NCBI GenBank assembly: GCA_965249045.1
Contig: OZ252213.1
Location: 744,001-808,000, forward strand
Direction of reading: 5' to 3'
DNA length: 64,000 nucleotides
Source of the DNA: Nemesobacter sp965249045
Lineage (GTDB): Bacteria > Desulfobacterota_D > UBA1144 > Nemesobacterales > Nemesobacteraceae
Part shown: piece by piece, positions 43,292 through 53,200 of the stretch
How the letters are laid out: each line of letters begins with the position of its first letter
Numbering within the stretch: the stretch's first letter is position 1
The notes under the pieces: model-generated
The model's database searches: none
What the model was told of the DNA's origin: nothing
Seen by the model: only the letters and a program-made list of their open reading frames with translations
Made by a program: the position numbers and the translations under genes

Positions 43292-43443
43292 GTCTTATCC
43301 TGGGGCTTCGCAGAACTGTAAAAGCCAACGGCGAAGCTGCAATTAACCTATCGATTATAATGAAAAAGCTGCCGCAGACAAAACCCCGCGCATTACCTGT
43401 CTCGCTTGGGCAGGGTGATTTCGGGCGATTCCCGGATGTTGTT

Positions 43444-43472
43444 TTGACAGTCCACTCTTTTGAATGTTTAAT
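43444..43472 (+). promoter_or_regulatory. Strong promoter for gcvT, giving an almost leaderless mRNA
   Basis: TTGACA (43444-43449) and TTTAAT (43467-43472) are exactly 17 bases apart. Transcription should begin near 43479, about four bases before the gcvT ATG at 43483. No ribosome-binding site precedes that ATG, in agreement with leaderless translation. Confidence 0.7.
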
Positions 43473-43482
43473 CTTTACGATT

Positions 43483-44568
43483 ATGGCTTACACCCCTTTG
43501 TACGAAACGCACAAGAGTTTCGGGGCGCGGATGATTGATTTTGCAGGGTGGGAACTTCCTCTTCAGTTTGATGGCATAAGGCAGGAACACATGGCTGTCA
43601 GGCAGGCCTGTGGTCTTTTTGACGTAAGTCACATGGGTGAAATAGAAATCAGGGGGCCTCAGGCTGAAACTCTCTGCCAGAAACTCAACACAAATGACAT
43701 GGCGAAGCTTCGTGATGGACGGGCCCGGTATGGTCTTTTCTGTTACCCAGACGGCGGGGCAATTGACGATCTTATAACCTACAGGTTCTCGGCGGAACAT
43801 TTCCTTGTCTGCGTAAACGCGTCTAACATTGACAAAGTCTATCGCTGGATCGGGGATAACTGCGGGGGGCTTGACGTGGAAGTGACCGACTCAAGTCCTG
43901 CTTACGCGCAGATAGCCGTTCAGGGGCCTCAAGCGGTATCCGTTGTGGAAAAAACGCTTGGTGAGGAGAACATGCGGGATTTCCCTAGGTTTTCTTTCAG
44001 AATCCTTGGGGGTGAGGCAGCCGGAGTGATAGCTGCGAGAACAGGTTACACGGGTGAAGACGGCTTTGAGTTGTTCGTGCCCGCGGGGGACGCTGTTTGG
44101 GTCTGGGAGAGGCTTCGCGAAAGCGGGAGTGACTTCGGGATTGCTCTTTGCGGTCTCGGAGCGCGCGATACGCTTAGAATAGAAGCCGGATACCCTCTTT
44201 ATGGAAACGAGCTGGATGAAAAAACGACCCCGATTGAGGCCGGCCTGGAGAGGTATGTGAAGATGGACAAAGGCGATTTTATCGGAAGAGATGCGCTTTT
44301 GGAGCAGGTGGAAAACGGAACGGCAAGAAAAACCATCGGTTTTAAGATGCTTGAGAGAGGGGTTCCCAGACACGGCTACGGGGTAATGAAAAATGGAAAG
44401 AAGATAGGAGAGGTTACAAGCGGTACCATGTCTCCGGTTCTTGATATGGGCGTTGGTATCGCTTCGTTGTCCTCGGGTGAAATTGAGTGCGGAGATGAAA
44501 TAGGGATTGAGATCCGGGGACATGTAAGAAAGGCGGTCTCTTCTGAATTTCCACTTCATAAAAACTGA
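43483..44568 (+). CDS. gcvT: Glycine cleavage system T protein
   Basis: An aminomethyltransferase that moves the glycine methylene carbon from lipoyl-GcvH to tetrahydrofolate and releases ammonia. It has 361 residues from ATG 43483: THKSFGARMIDFAGWELPLQ and CGLFDVSHMGEIEI hold the folate-site residues, including the catalytic Asp in FDVSHMGE. ARTGYTGEDGFELF, LGARDTLRIEAGYPLYGNEL and the C-terminal barrel with SGTMSPVLDMGVGIA complete it. A longer frame from 43360 adds no homologous sequence. gcvH and gcvP lie downstream but are now separated by a TnpB element. Confidence 0.94.
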   Translation: MAYTPLYETHKSFGARMIDFAGWELPLQFDGIRQEHMAVRQACGLFDVSHMGEIEIRGPQAETLCQKLNTNDMAKLRDGRARYGLFCYPDGGAIDDLITYRFSAEHFLVCVNASNIDKVYRWIGDNCGGLDVEVTDSSPAYAQIAVQGPQAVSVVEKTLGEENMRDFPRFSFRILGGEAAGVIAARTGYTGEDGFELFVPAGDAVWVWERLRESGSDFGIALCGLGARDTLRIEAGYPLYGNELDEKTTPIEAGLERYVKMDKGDFIGRDALLEQVENGTARKTIGFKMLERGVPRHGYGVMKNGKKIGEVTSGTMSPVLDMGVGIASLSSGEIECGDEIGIEIRGHVRKAVSSEFPLHKN

Positions 44569-44587
44569 AGGGACTTATATACTTGAT

Positions 44588-45866
44588 TACCCAAGTCATA
44601 ATTACTAGCAAGCTGGGTATTATATACCGTAATGACTAAGGAAATACGCACTGTAGAGTTTGTCGTGTTGCCCACGAGCAGGGCGAAGGCAAGGAAGATG
44701 TTCCAGATAGCGGGAGCTTGTCGGTTCGTGTGGAACCATTTCCGAGAGAGGAACCTTGCTGGTTATCAGGCATTCAGAAACGGCAAGGAGGAAAGACCGC
44801 AGACCAGTTATTTTAATCTTGGCGTGGAGTTCACCAAGCTAAGGCATGAGACGGAGTGGATGCAAGAGCTTCCGGCCAATCCGGTCAAGCATACGCTCAA
44901 GTGGTTTGCGGACGCATTGAAAGAAGCGATGCAAGGCAAGCGGGGCTTTCCCAAGCCTAGAAGCAGGGCAAGGACTGCGCCCAGCTTCACGATTGCGAGG
45001 GATTCAGGACCATTCAAGATAGAGAGGCTAAGCAGAAAGTACTCCATGCTTCGCATTCCCTTGGTCGGTTGGGTGAGACTCACCCGCAGGGGAGGCAACC
45101 TTTACGAGAATGGTGAGCCTAAGCAGGTGGTGCTTCGCCATGACGGGCACAGATGGCGTGCCTTTGTCTTTTATGAAGTGGAAGTGGGGCGGAGACTGGA
45201 TGATGGCAAGGTTCTCGGCGTTGATATGAACATGCGCCAGGTCGCCACTTCGGACGGGCATTTCTACTTCCTGCCCGACTTGGAGAAGAAGGAAAGGAGA
45301 CGGAGAAAGTACCAGAGAAGGATGGCAAGGCAGGTTAAAGGTTCCAACAGACGGAAGGACACGAAAAAGAAACTTGCCAAGGTAAGCAGAAAGATCGCCA
45401 ACATACGCAAGGACTGGATTCACAAGACCACACGGGAGATCGCCGAGAAGAGCGGTACGATAATCGTGGAAGACCTCAAGGTGAAAAACATGACCACCTC
45501 GGCAAAGGGAACTATAGAGAATCCGGGAAAGAATGTAAAACAGAAGGCTGGCCTTAACAGGGCAATGCTGGATACCGCCTTCGGAGAACTTAGAAGGAAT
45601 CTTGATTACAAGTGCGGGAGACTCATAGAAGTAAATCCCGCATACACGAGTCAGATATGCTCCCACTGCGGGCATACAGATAAAGAGAACCGAAAAACCC
45701 AAGCACGGTTCCAATGCGTTTCTTGCGGCTTTGCGTCCAATGCGGACACCAACGCCGCAAGAAACATAAGGCGTCTGGGAATGGCGCGACTGCACGGGGA
45801 GGGAATCGCACTGGCGAACCCTGCGAACCGTGAAATTGATGCGAGGCTACCCTATGGGTAATCAAG
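44588..45866 (+). mobile_element. IS200/IS605-type element carrying only tnpB
   Basis: TTGAT (44583-44587) lies directly left, matching the known ISDra2-type target motif. The left end can fold TACCCA...TGGGTA (about 44588-44619). The right end folds TACCC-TAT-GGGTA (45848-45860) across the tnpB stop. TATATACTTGATTACCCA at the left and its near-complement at 45855-45872 (one mismatch in 18) mark the borders. No tnpA is present, so movement would need help in trans. The right border is approximate. Confidence 0.7.
44632..45861 (+). CDS. tnpB: TnpB RNA-guided nuclease (IS200/IS605 OrfB)
   Basis: A complete 409-residue TnpB, the ancestor-type of Cas12 nucleases, guided by an omega RNA from the element's right end. 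It has an N-terminal helix-turn-helix region with CRFVWNHFRERN and the RuvC residues Asp198 (LGVDMNMRQVATSDG), Glu280 (IIVEDLKVKNM) and Asp372 (NADTNAARNI). The zinc finger is CSHCGHTDKENRKTQARFQC plus VSCG. All catalytic residues are intact. The stop codon lies inside the right-end hairpin, as expected when the guide RNA overlaps the gene end. It sits between gcvT and gcvH. Confidence 0.93.
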   Translation: MTKEIRTVEFVVLPTSRAKARKMFQIAGACRFVWNHFRERNLAGYQAFRNGKEERPQTSYFNLGVEFTKLRHETEWMQELPANPVKHTLKWFADALKEAMQGKRGFPKPRSRARTAPSFTIARDSGPFKIERLSRKYSMLRIPLVGWVRLTRRGGNLYENGEPKQVVLRHDGHRWRAFVFYEVEVGRRLDDGKVLGVDMNMRQVATSDGHFYFLPDLEKKERRRRKYQRRMARQVKGSNRRKDTKKKLAKVSRKIANIRKDWIHKTTREIAEKSGTIIVEDLKVKNMTTSAKGTIENPGKNVKQKAGLNRAMLDTAFGELRRNLDYKCGRLIEVNPAYTSQICSHCGHTDKENRKTQARFQCVSCGFASNADTNAARNIRRLGMARLHGEGIALANPANREIDARLPYG

Positions 45867-45894
45867 CATATAATTCCCAGGAGTATTTGAGGTT

Positions 45895-46293
45895 ATGAGT
45901 GTACCGAAAGACTTGAAATATACCGAAGAGCACGAGTGGGTGAGGTTTGAGCAAGACAGGGCCGTGATAGGAATAACCGGTTACGCGCAGGAAGCCCTCG
46001 GGGAGATAGTTTATGTCGAATTGCCTGTTGAAGGGGATGAGCTGTTTCAGGGGGATTCCTTTGGTGGAGCGGAGTCGACAAAGGCGGTCTCGGAACTTTT
46101 CGCCCCGATTTCCGGGGAAATTGTCGAGGTAAACGATCTTCTCGTGGACTCCCCGGAACTTGTAAACGCCGACCCTTACGGTGACGGATGGATTATAAAA
46201 ATCCATATCGAAGAGCTTGACGAAAGCGAGATCGAAAAACTTCTTGATTCTTCGAATTACGAAGAACTGATAGAAGAAAAGGAAGATGACTGA
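45895..46293 (+). CDS. gcvH: Glycine cleavage system H protein
   Basis: The lipoyl carrier that shuttles the aminomethyl group between GcvP, GcvT and the L protein. It has 132 residues. DLKYTEEHEWVRFE, GITGYAQEALGEIVYVELP and GGAESTKAVSELFAPISGEI are conserved, with Lys63 the lipoylation site. VNADPYGDGWIIKI follows. The spacing of about 30 bases from the TnpB element end means it has lost direct contact with gcvT but keeps its own ribosome site (GAGG before ATG). gcvP follows after 67 bases. Confidence 0.95.
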   Translation: MSVPKDLKYTEEHEWVRFEQDRAVIGITGYAQEALGEIVYVELPVEGDELFQGDSFGGAESTKAVSELFAPISGEIVEVNDLLVDSPELVNADPYGDGWIIKIHIEELDESEIEKLLDSSNYEELIEEKEDD

Positions 46294-46360
46294 TATGTCC
46301 GGGCGGTTCAAGTGCCTGAAGGACAAGGCGGTCTGCCTGAATTTTTCCGGAGAGTTCTGA

Positions 46361-49279
46361 TTGCAAAGAAAAAACGGCATTTATGAAGAAGAGGATTTTT
46401 TCTCGGCGAGGCATATAGGTCCCACGCCGGAGGAAACGCGCCACATGCTTTCGCGCACCGGGGTGCGGAGTCTTGAGGAACTGGTGCGGGAAACCATCCC
46501 CGCTGACCTGCTTTCGGGGACCGAGATGGCCGTTCCCGCCGCCATGACTGAGAGTTCCTATCTTGACCACATAAGGGGTATAGCGCGTGAAAACGCGACA
46601 TTTAGGTCGTACATAGGTATGGGTTATTACGACTGCGTGACCCCGACGGTCATATCAAGGAACATTCTTGAGAACCCAAGCTGGTACACTCAGTATACTC
46701 CTTACCAGGCGGAGATATCACAGGGACGCCTCGAAGCCCTTCTTAACTTCCAGACCGTGATCTCGGAACTTACCGGTATGGAGCTTTCAAACGCCTCGCT
46801 GCTTGATGAAGCGACGGCGGCTGCCGAGGCTATGGCCATGTTTCACAGGCTAAGCGGCGCAAAGCGGGAGAAGGCGGACGCCGACGGGTTTTTCGTTTCC
46901 CGAAGGTGTTTTCCCCAGACCATTGATGTCTTAAAGACCCGGGCCGAGCCCCTGGGAATAAGGATCGTAGAGGGAGAAGAGGAAGAGGCTTCTCTTGACG
47001 GGAGTTTCTTCGGCGCGCTTCTGCAGTATCCAGACACCTTCGGAGAAGTCAGAGATTACTCAGAATTTGTTAAAAATGCTCACTCCCACGGTGTCATGGT
47101 CGCGGTCGCGGCCGATCTTATGAGCCTCGCGCTGCTTACACCTCCAGGACGTTTCGGTGCCGATGCCGTTGTGGGAACTTCGCAGAGATTCGGGGTCCCG
47201 GTCGGATACGGCGGTCCCCACGCAGCCTATTTCGCTACAAGAGACGAGTTCAGAAGACAGGTTCCCGGAAGAATAATAGGGGTGTCTTTTGACAGGGATA
47301 AGAACCCCGCCTACAGAATGGCTCTTCAGACCAGGGAACAGCACATAAGGAGAGAGAAGGCCACTTCCAATATATGCACTGCGCAGTCTCTACTCGCTAT
47401 AATGGCCTCGATGTACGCGGTTTACCACGGTCCGGCGGGACTGCGGCGCGTCTCCGGCAGGATAAACACACTCGCGAAAATGCTTGACTTGGGTTTTAAA
47501 GAACTGGGAGTAGCTCAGCTAAACGGGGCGTTTTTCGATACCCTGCTTGTGGACCTTTCGCCTTGGGGAGAAGGATCCTGCGAGACGCTTCGCGCAAACG
47601 CCCTTAAAGAAAGGATCAACTTCAGATACCTTCCGGACGAAAAAGTCTGCATATCCCTTGACGAAACCGTTACCGAGGAAGATGTTGCGCAGATACTTTC
47701 GCTTTTTTCAGACTCTCTGGGACTGGGCGAGAAGGTCTCTGTCACTGTAGGCCGTGCTTCCGCCTCTGCGTCTGTGCCCGAGAACCTTCTGAGGAAGGGG
47801 GACTTTCTCACCCAGCCGGTGTTTAGCCGATACCACTCAGAAACTCTGATGCTAAGGTACATAAAAAACCTCGAGGGAAGGGATCTTTCCCTGGCCCATT
47901 CCATGATCCCTCTCGGTTCCTGCACGATGAAGCTCAACGGCACGACGGAAATGATACCGATAAGCTGGGGGGAATTCTCGAAAATCCATCCTTTCGCTCC
48001 CCCGGACCAGACAGCGGGGTATGCGCGGGTGATCGGCGAACTCGAGAAATATCTCTGCGAAATAACCGGGCTTCATGCCTGCTCACTTCAGCCCAATTCT
48101 GGAGCTCAGGGGGAGTACGCAGGACTTATGGTAATACGCAGTTACTTCAAGGAGAAAGGAGAAAACGAAAGGCAAGTGGTGCTGATTCCTTCTTCCGCGC
48201 ATGGAACCAATCCGGCAAGCGCCCGGATGGCAGGGATGGATGTCGTGGTGGTAAAATGCCGGAAAAACGGGGACGTGGACATAGACGACCTTCGTAAATG
48301 CTGCCGGAAAAATGAGGGGAAAGTGGCATGCCTGATGATTACCTATCCTTCGACTCACGGGGTTTTTGAGTCTGGAATAAGGGAGATATGCGACATAATT
48401 CACTCAAACGGCGCGCAGGTATACATGGACGGAGCGAATCTTAACGCGCAGGTGGGTCTTTGCTTCCCTTCGCTCATCGGTGTTGACGTATGCCACATAA
48501 ACTTGCACAAGACTTTCAGTATTCCCCATGGAGGCGGAGGACCGGGAATGGGTCCCATATGCGTCGCGTCTCACCTTGCCGTGCATCTTCCCGGACATCC
48601 TGTTGTGGAATGGGTAGGGGGCGAAAAGTCCTGCGGAACCATATCCGCGGCTCCGTGGGGAAGCGCGAGCATACTGCTGATATCCTACGGATATATAAGG
48701 CTTCTTGGAAAGGGCGGGATGAGCGAGGCCTCCCGATACGCGATACTAAACGCCAATTACCTTAAGACCCGGCTTGAACAGCATTACGACATTCTGTACG
48801 AAGGGGAAAACGGAAGAGTCGCCCATGAATTCGTACTCGACCTTCGGGAGCTTGGAAAAAGCGCCGGAATAACCGTGGAAGATGTGGCTAAAAGACTGAT
48901 GGATTACGGGTTTCACGCGCCGACGATGTCGTGGCCGGTTACGGGAACCCTGATGGTGGAACCCACGGAGAGCGAATCCATGGAGGAAATGGACAGGTTC
49001 TGCGATGCGATGGTAAAAATCCACGGGGAAATTCAGGATATCATCGACGGCAGTGCGGACCCTTCAGACAATGTGCTTAAAAATTCCCCCCACACGGTCC
49101 TGGATCTTGTGTCTTCCGATTGGGAACATCCATACTCCCGCCAGCAGGCGTTTTTCCCGCTCTCGCATCTTAGAACAAACAAGTTCTGGCCTTCGGTATC
49201 AAGAATAGACAACGCCTACGGCGACAGGAATCTGGTGTGCACGTGCCTTCCCCCCGAAGCTTACGCGACGGATGAGTGA
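46361..49279 (+). CDS. gcvP: Glycine dehydrogenase (decarboxylating), single-chain P protein
   Basis: A PLP enzyme that decarboxylates glycine and loads the aminomethyl group on GcvH. It has 972 residues, the fused one-chain form rather than separate PA and PB subunits. The N-terminal half has FSARHIGPTPEE and YTPYQAEISQGRLEALLNFQ. The C-terminal half has SAHGTNPASARMAGMDVV and the PLP-binding Lys717 in INLHKTFSIPHGGGGPG. The start is TTG 46361 after GGAGAG. It ends 12 bases from the convergent surA-like gene. Confidence 0.96.
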   Translation: MQRKNGIYEEEDFFSARHIGPTPEETRHMLSRTGVRSLEELVRETIPADLLSGTEMAVPAAMTESSYLDHIRGIARENATFRSYIGMGYYDCVTPTVISRNILENPSWYTQYTPYQAEISQGRLEALLNFQTVISELTGMELSNASLLDEATAAAEAMAMFHRLSGAKREKADADGFFVSRRCFPQTIDVLKTRAEPLGIRIVEGEEEEASLDGSFFGALLQYPDTFGEVRDYSEFVKNAHSHGVMVAVAADLMSLALLTPPGRFGADAVVGTSQRFGVPVGYGGPHAAYFATRDEFRRQVPGRIIGVSFDRDKNPAYRMALQTREQHIRREKATSNICTAQSLLAIMASMYAVYHGPAGLRRVSGRINTLAKMLDLGFKELGVAQLNGAFFDTLLVDLSPWGEGSCETLRANALKERINFRYLPDEKVCISLDETVTEEDVAQILSLFSDSLGLGEKVSVTVGRASASASVPENLLRKGDFLTQPVFSRYHSETLMLRYIKNLEGRDLSLAHSMIPLGSCTMKLNGTTEMIPISWGEFSKIHPFAPPDQTAGYARVIGELEKYLCEITGLHACSLQPNSGAQGEYAGLMVIRSYFKEKGENERQVVLIPSSAHGTNPASARMAGMDVVVVKCRKNGDVDIDDLRKCCRKNEGKVACLMITYPSTHGVFESGIREICDIIHSNGAQVYMDGANLNAQVGLCFPSLIGVDVCHINLHKTFSIPHGGGGPGMGPICVASHLAVHLPGHPVVEWVGGEKSCGTISAAPWGSASILLISYGYIRLLGKGGMSEASRYAILNANYLKTRLEQHYDILYEGENGRVAHEFVLDLRELGKSAGITVEDVAKRLMDYGFHAPTMSWPVTGTLMVEPTESESMEEMDRFCDAMVKIHGEIQDIIDGSADPSDNVLKNSPHTVLDLVSSDWEHPYSRQQAFFPLSHLRTNKFWPSVSRIDNAYGDRNLVCTCLPPEAYATDE

Positions 49280-49290
49280 ATACGGGGAAG

Positions 49291-50223
49291 TCAGATTTTT
49301 ATCTCTATATAAGATTTTTTCTTGATGTCCTCAAGCCAGGAGGTTATGAACCGCTCGACTTTTTCCATGTAGAGCTGGTGCTTTATTCGGTCTCCGTACC
49401 GGGAGACTGATGATTTCCCGTCTTCGATTCTTTCAAGAATCTTTATTATGTGGTAGCCGCGGGATGTCTTAACCGGTCCTGCGATACCGTTTACTTCGGT
49501 CTGCTCCACTGCGCTTTCGATCTCGGTTACCAGATCTCCCTTGACGAAATATCCCAGCAAACCGCCATTTTGCGCCGATGATTCATCCATCGAATATGTT
49601 CTGGCAAGTTGCGCGAACGAGTGCCCGGATTCTGCAAGCTCCAGAACTTCTTCAGCTTTCGAAAGGGCGTTCTCCGTTTCCAGATCGATCAGTATGTGAG
49701 CTATCTTTGTCTGCTTTTCGTAACCGGTGTCCTCTTCTCCATAATGTTTTCTGTGATATTCCTCTATTTCCTCGTCCGTTACCGCTATGCTTCCCTGCGT
49801 GACCGAGTCAAGAAGCCTTCTTGAGAGTATCTGGTATTTCCACTGGCGGTGGAAAAGTTCCTCCGTCATGTTCTGTTTTTTAAGCTCCTTGGCTATGGCT
49901 TCTTCATCGAGGTTCATCGCTTCCTGCTGGCTTTTTACTATCGCTTTTACCTCTTCGTCGCTTACCGATATCTTCCTCGCCGCCGCCTGCTGATCGAGCA
50001 GGATACGATCTATCATAGCGTCAAGCACTTCGCGGCTGTTGATTTCCGCCTCCGGATTAGTTCTTACGTCCTTTATCTCCTGACGCAGTTCGCTAAGCGT
50101 TATTATTCTGTTGTTTACCACGGCCACCACTTTTTCCACTGCCGCCGCTTGCGCCGCGTGGGCGGGCATCAGTGTAAAAACCGCGAAAAGCGCCAAGACC
50201 GTAAGCCACCATGGTTTTTTCAT
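49291..50223 (-). CDS. SurA-type periplasmic peptidyl-prolyl isomerase/chaperone
   Basis: A 310-residue exported protein started at ATG 50223 after AAGGAG. The signal peptide ends near AAQA-AAVEK. The SurA N-domain pattern EKVVAVVNNRIITLSELRQE is followed by a helical chaperone part. One parvulin domain follows (about residues 178-275), with KIAHILI, SFAQLARTYSMDESSAQNGG and GPVKTSRGYHIIKI. It has one rotamase domain, whereas E. coli SurA has two. It probably helps outer-membrane protein folding, which supports a diderm envelope. It lies downstream of mfd with a 55-base gap. Confidence 0.87.
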   Translation of the reverse strand: MKKPWWLTVLALFAVFTLMPAHAAQAAAVEKVVAVVNNRIITLSELRQEIKDVRTNPEAEINSREVLDAMIDRILLDQQAAARKISVSDEEVKAIVKSQQEAMNLDEEAIAKELKKQNMTEELFHRQWKYQILSRRLLDSVTQGSIAVTDEEIEEYHRKHYGEEDTGYEKQTKIAHILIDLETENALSKAEEVLELAESGHSFAQLARTYSMDESSAQNGGLLGYFVKGDLVTEIESAVEQTEVNGIAGPVKTSRGYHIIKILERIEDGKSSVSRYGDRIKHQLYMEKVERFITSWLEDIKKKSYIEIKI

Positions 50224-50278
50224 CTTAAATCTCCTTGCAGACCGTTTTTTCTCTCCTGCCTCAACCCCGTGGAATATA

Positions 50279-53200
50279 CTATACATGGGCTTGGGCCGGT
50301 TTTTCCACCTTTTCCACAGCGCTTATGAGCGTTTCGTACCTGCGCTTGGGCGGGAGGGGAATACTGAGTTTCTTTTCCCGGCCAAGGTTTTTCACGTCCA
50401 CAAGGCTAAGGGTCGCAGTGGTTTCTCCTATCTCGGCTTTTTTTATTAGCCTTTCCCCGAGCGCGATTCTGAGCTCCGCGATGAGAATCAGCTGTTTCAG
50501 CGGATCGGGCATAGCCCCGAACCTGTCTTCGATCTCCCCGGCAATTTCTCTTAATCCCTTGCGGTTCCTTTCCGATGATATTTTTTTGTAGTAAAAAAGC
50601 CTCTCGGAGCCGCTTTGGATGTAGTGCTCGGGAATAAACGCGTCGTCCTTTGTTTTTATTTCCGGTCTGATTTCACGAACGCGGCCCTCGCCGCTTCTTT
50701 TGCTCTCGATCGTGTCTCTTAGCAGTTCGAGATAAAACTCAAGACCGATGTCAGCTATGTGTCCTGACTGCTTTTCTCCGAAGAGAGTACCGGCTCCCCT
50801 TATCTGAAGGTCAGCAGTGGCGAGTTTGAAGCCGCTTCCAAGATCGGTGAGGCGGGATAGAACTTCAAGCCTTTTTCTGGCTTCTTCCGTGAGGGAGTGC
50901 ACAGACGGTATGAGGAAATAGGCGTACGCTTTTTTGTCTGATCTTCCGACCCTGCCTTTTAGCTGGTAAAGGTCCGCGAGCCCCATCGCGTGCGCGTTGT
51001 TTACTATCATCGTGTTGGCTTTCGGTATATCGAGTCCGGATTCCACTATCGCCGTCGTCACTAGCAGGTCTATTTCCCCGGTGGCAAACTGTTCTATGGT
51101 CCTTGAGAGCCGAGTTTCGTTCATGCGTCCGTGCGTTATCCCTATTGACAGTTCCGGCATGAGTTCCTGCAGAAGGTTCGCCTTCTCGAATATGTCTTCT
51201 ATCCTGTTGTGTATGAAAAAGACCGTGCCGTTCCTTTCGATCTCTTTCTCAATGGCTTTTTTTATAACCCCGGTGTTGAACTGCTGAATATACACCTCCA
51301 CCGGCTGGCGACCCTCGGGAGGGGTGTTTATTACGCTTATATCTCTTACGTCGGCTAGGGAAAGCTGCAGAGTTCTCGGGATGGGAGTTGCGGAAAGCGT
51401 GAGCACGTCAAGGGCGTTTTTCATCGATCTTATGGATTTTTTGTGGTTCACACCGAATTTTTGTTCTTCGTCTATGACAGCGAGCCCCAGGTTTTTCAGC
51501 TTTATTTTTTTTCCGAGAAGCTTGTGCGTTCCGATTATGAGGTCGAGGGACCCGTCTCCGAGCCTCTTTAAAATCTCTTTTTCTTTCTTGGCCGCTGTGA
51601 ATCGCGACAGCATCTCGATTCTTACTGGGTAGTCTGCGAACCTCGAGGCCGCGGTTCGGTAGTGCTGGCTGGCGAGAAGAGTGGTGGGGGCGATCACCAT
51701 GACCTGTTTTCCATCAAGGCATGCTTTAAAAGCGGCACGCAGGGCCACCTCGGTCTTTCCGAACCCGACGTCTCCACAGATAAGCCTGTCCATGGCCTTT
51801 TCGGATTCCATATCAGACATTACGTCCTCTATTGCGGCCGACTGATCCGGGGTCTCGCTCCAGGGAAACCCCATCTCGAATTCATTGAACATCTGATCCC
51901 TTGGGGAGAACCGAAAACCTTTTTCAACTTTCCTTTCCGCGCAGAGCTCGACAAGCTCGGTCGCGACTTCCTCTACGGCCCTTTTAACCCTGCCGACAGT
52001 TTTTTTCCAGTTCGCGCTTCCAAGCTTTTCAATCTTCGGTTCCCGTCCGTCTCCCATGTATTTCTGAACCAGTCTGGATTTTTCCACCGGGACGAATATC
52101 TTGTCCCCGCCCTTGTATTCGCACTCGATAAAATCACCCTGGCGGTTCTCAAAAGAAAGTCTTTTAAGACCCCTGAAAACCCCTATTCCGAACTCCTTGT
52201 GAACTATGTATTCTCCGGGTTTCAGCTGGCTGAACGAGGTAAGAAACGCAGAGGGGATATCGCTTCCTCCAAACGGGACGCCTCGGCTTTGCGTTTTCTC
52301 AACCAGGGTTTTTTCCGTGAAAAGGGCGATTTTGAAATCGTGAAGAACGGTGCTTTCGAAAAGCTCTCCGATTACATGTACCATCCCCTTGTCCGGGCGG
52401 TTCTGCGTTAACTTGAGGAATTTCTCCCTCTCGGCCTGCGAAGTGAAAAATACGAATACCCCGTAATTGTCTTCGATGAGTTCCTCCACTTTGTCGATAA
52501 AGACCTTGAGCGAAGGTTTTGAAAACGATATTTCTTCGGTGCTGAATTTAAGGCTGTTTTCTTTTTCTGTGCCTATCCCAATCGCGTCCAGGTATACGAG
52601 CCTTGATTGCCTGAGTCTTTCAGTAAGTTCTTTTTCCCTGAGATAAAGTCTTTTAAACGAGGGCAGTGATTTTTCGAGTTTCCCCAAGGATTTTCTTCTG
52701 GCTTCGAATTTTTCCTCAAGTTTTAACAGCAACGTATTCTCGTCGAATCCGCGGGGAAGGCTTACGATGAGATCTTCCTGCGGGTAATCGAGCACGCATT
52801 GCCGCGAGTCCCAGAAAAAGGGCGTGAACCATTCGATTCCCCTGAAATACGAGCCGTTTTCAAACGCTTCGACCAGAGGTTCCACCTCGCTTGACGTAAG
52901 TCCCTTCTTGTCAGCTCCGGTGAGTATCTGTTCGACCAGAGCGTTTTTGTCTCTTTGGTGGTAAATGGTGAAGGAAGCCGGATTGACCACGGCTTTTTGC
53001 GTTTTTCCGATGGATTTCTGGGTTGAGGGAGAAAACTCCCTAAGCGAATTCACTCGGTCTGCGAAAAACTCCACTCTCAGAGGATTCCGAGAGCCTGGCG
53101 AGAACAGGTCCACTATGGAGCCCCGGACGCTCATTTCTCCTCTTTTTTCAGTGAAATCCGCTTCGCTGTAACCGATTCCCAATAATCTTTCCGTAAGCTC

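Noticed and set aside
43346..43482. Possible glycine riboswitch ahead of gcvT
   Set aside because: No paired conserved glycine-aptamer core is visible, and the promoter lies so close to the ATG that no leader would be transcribed.
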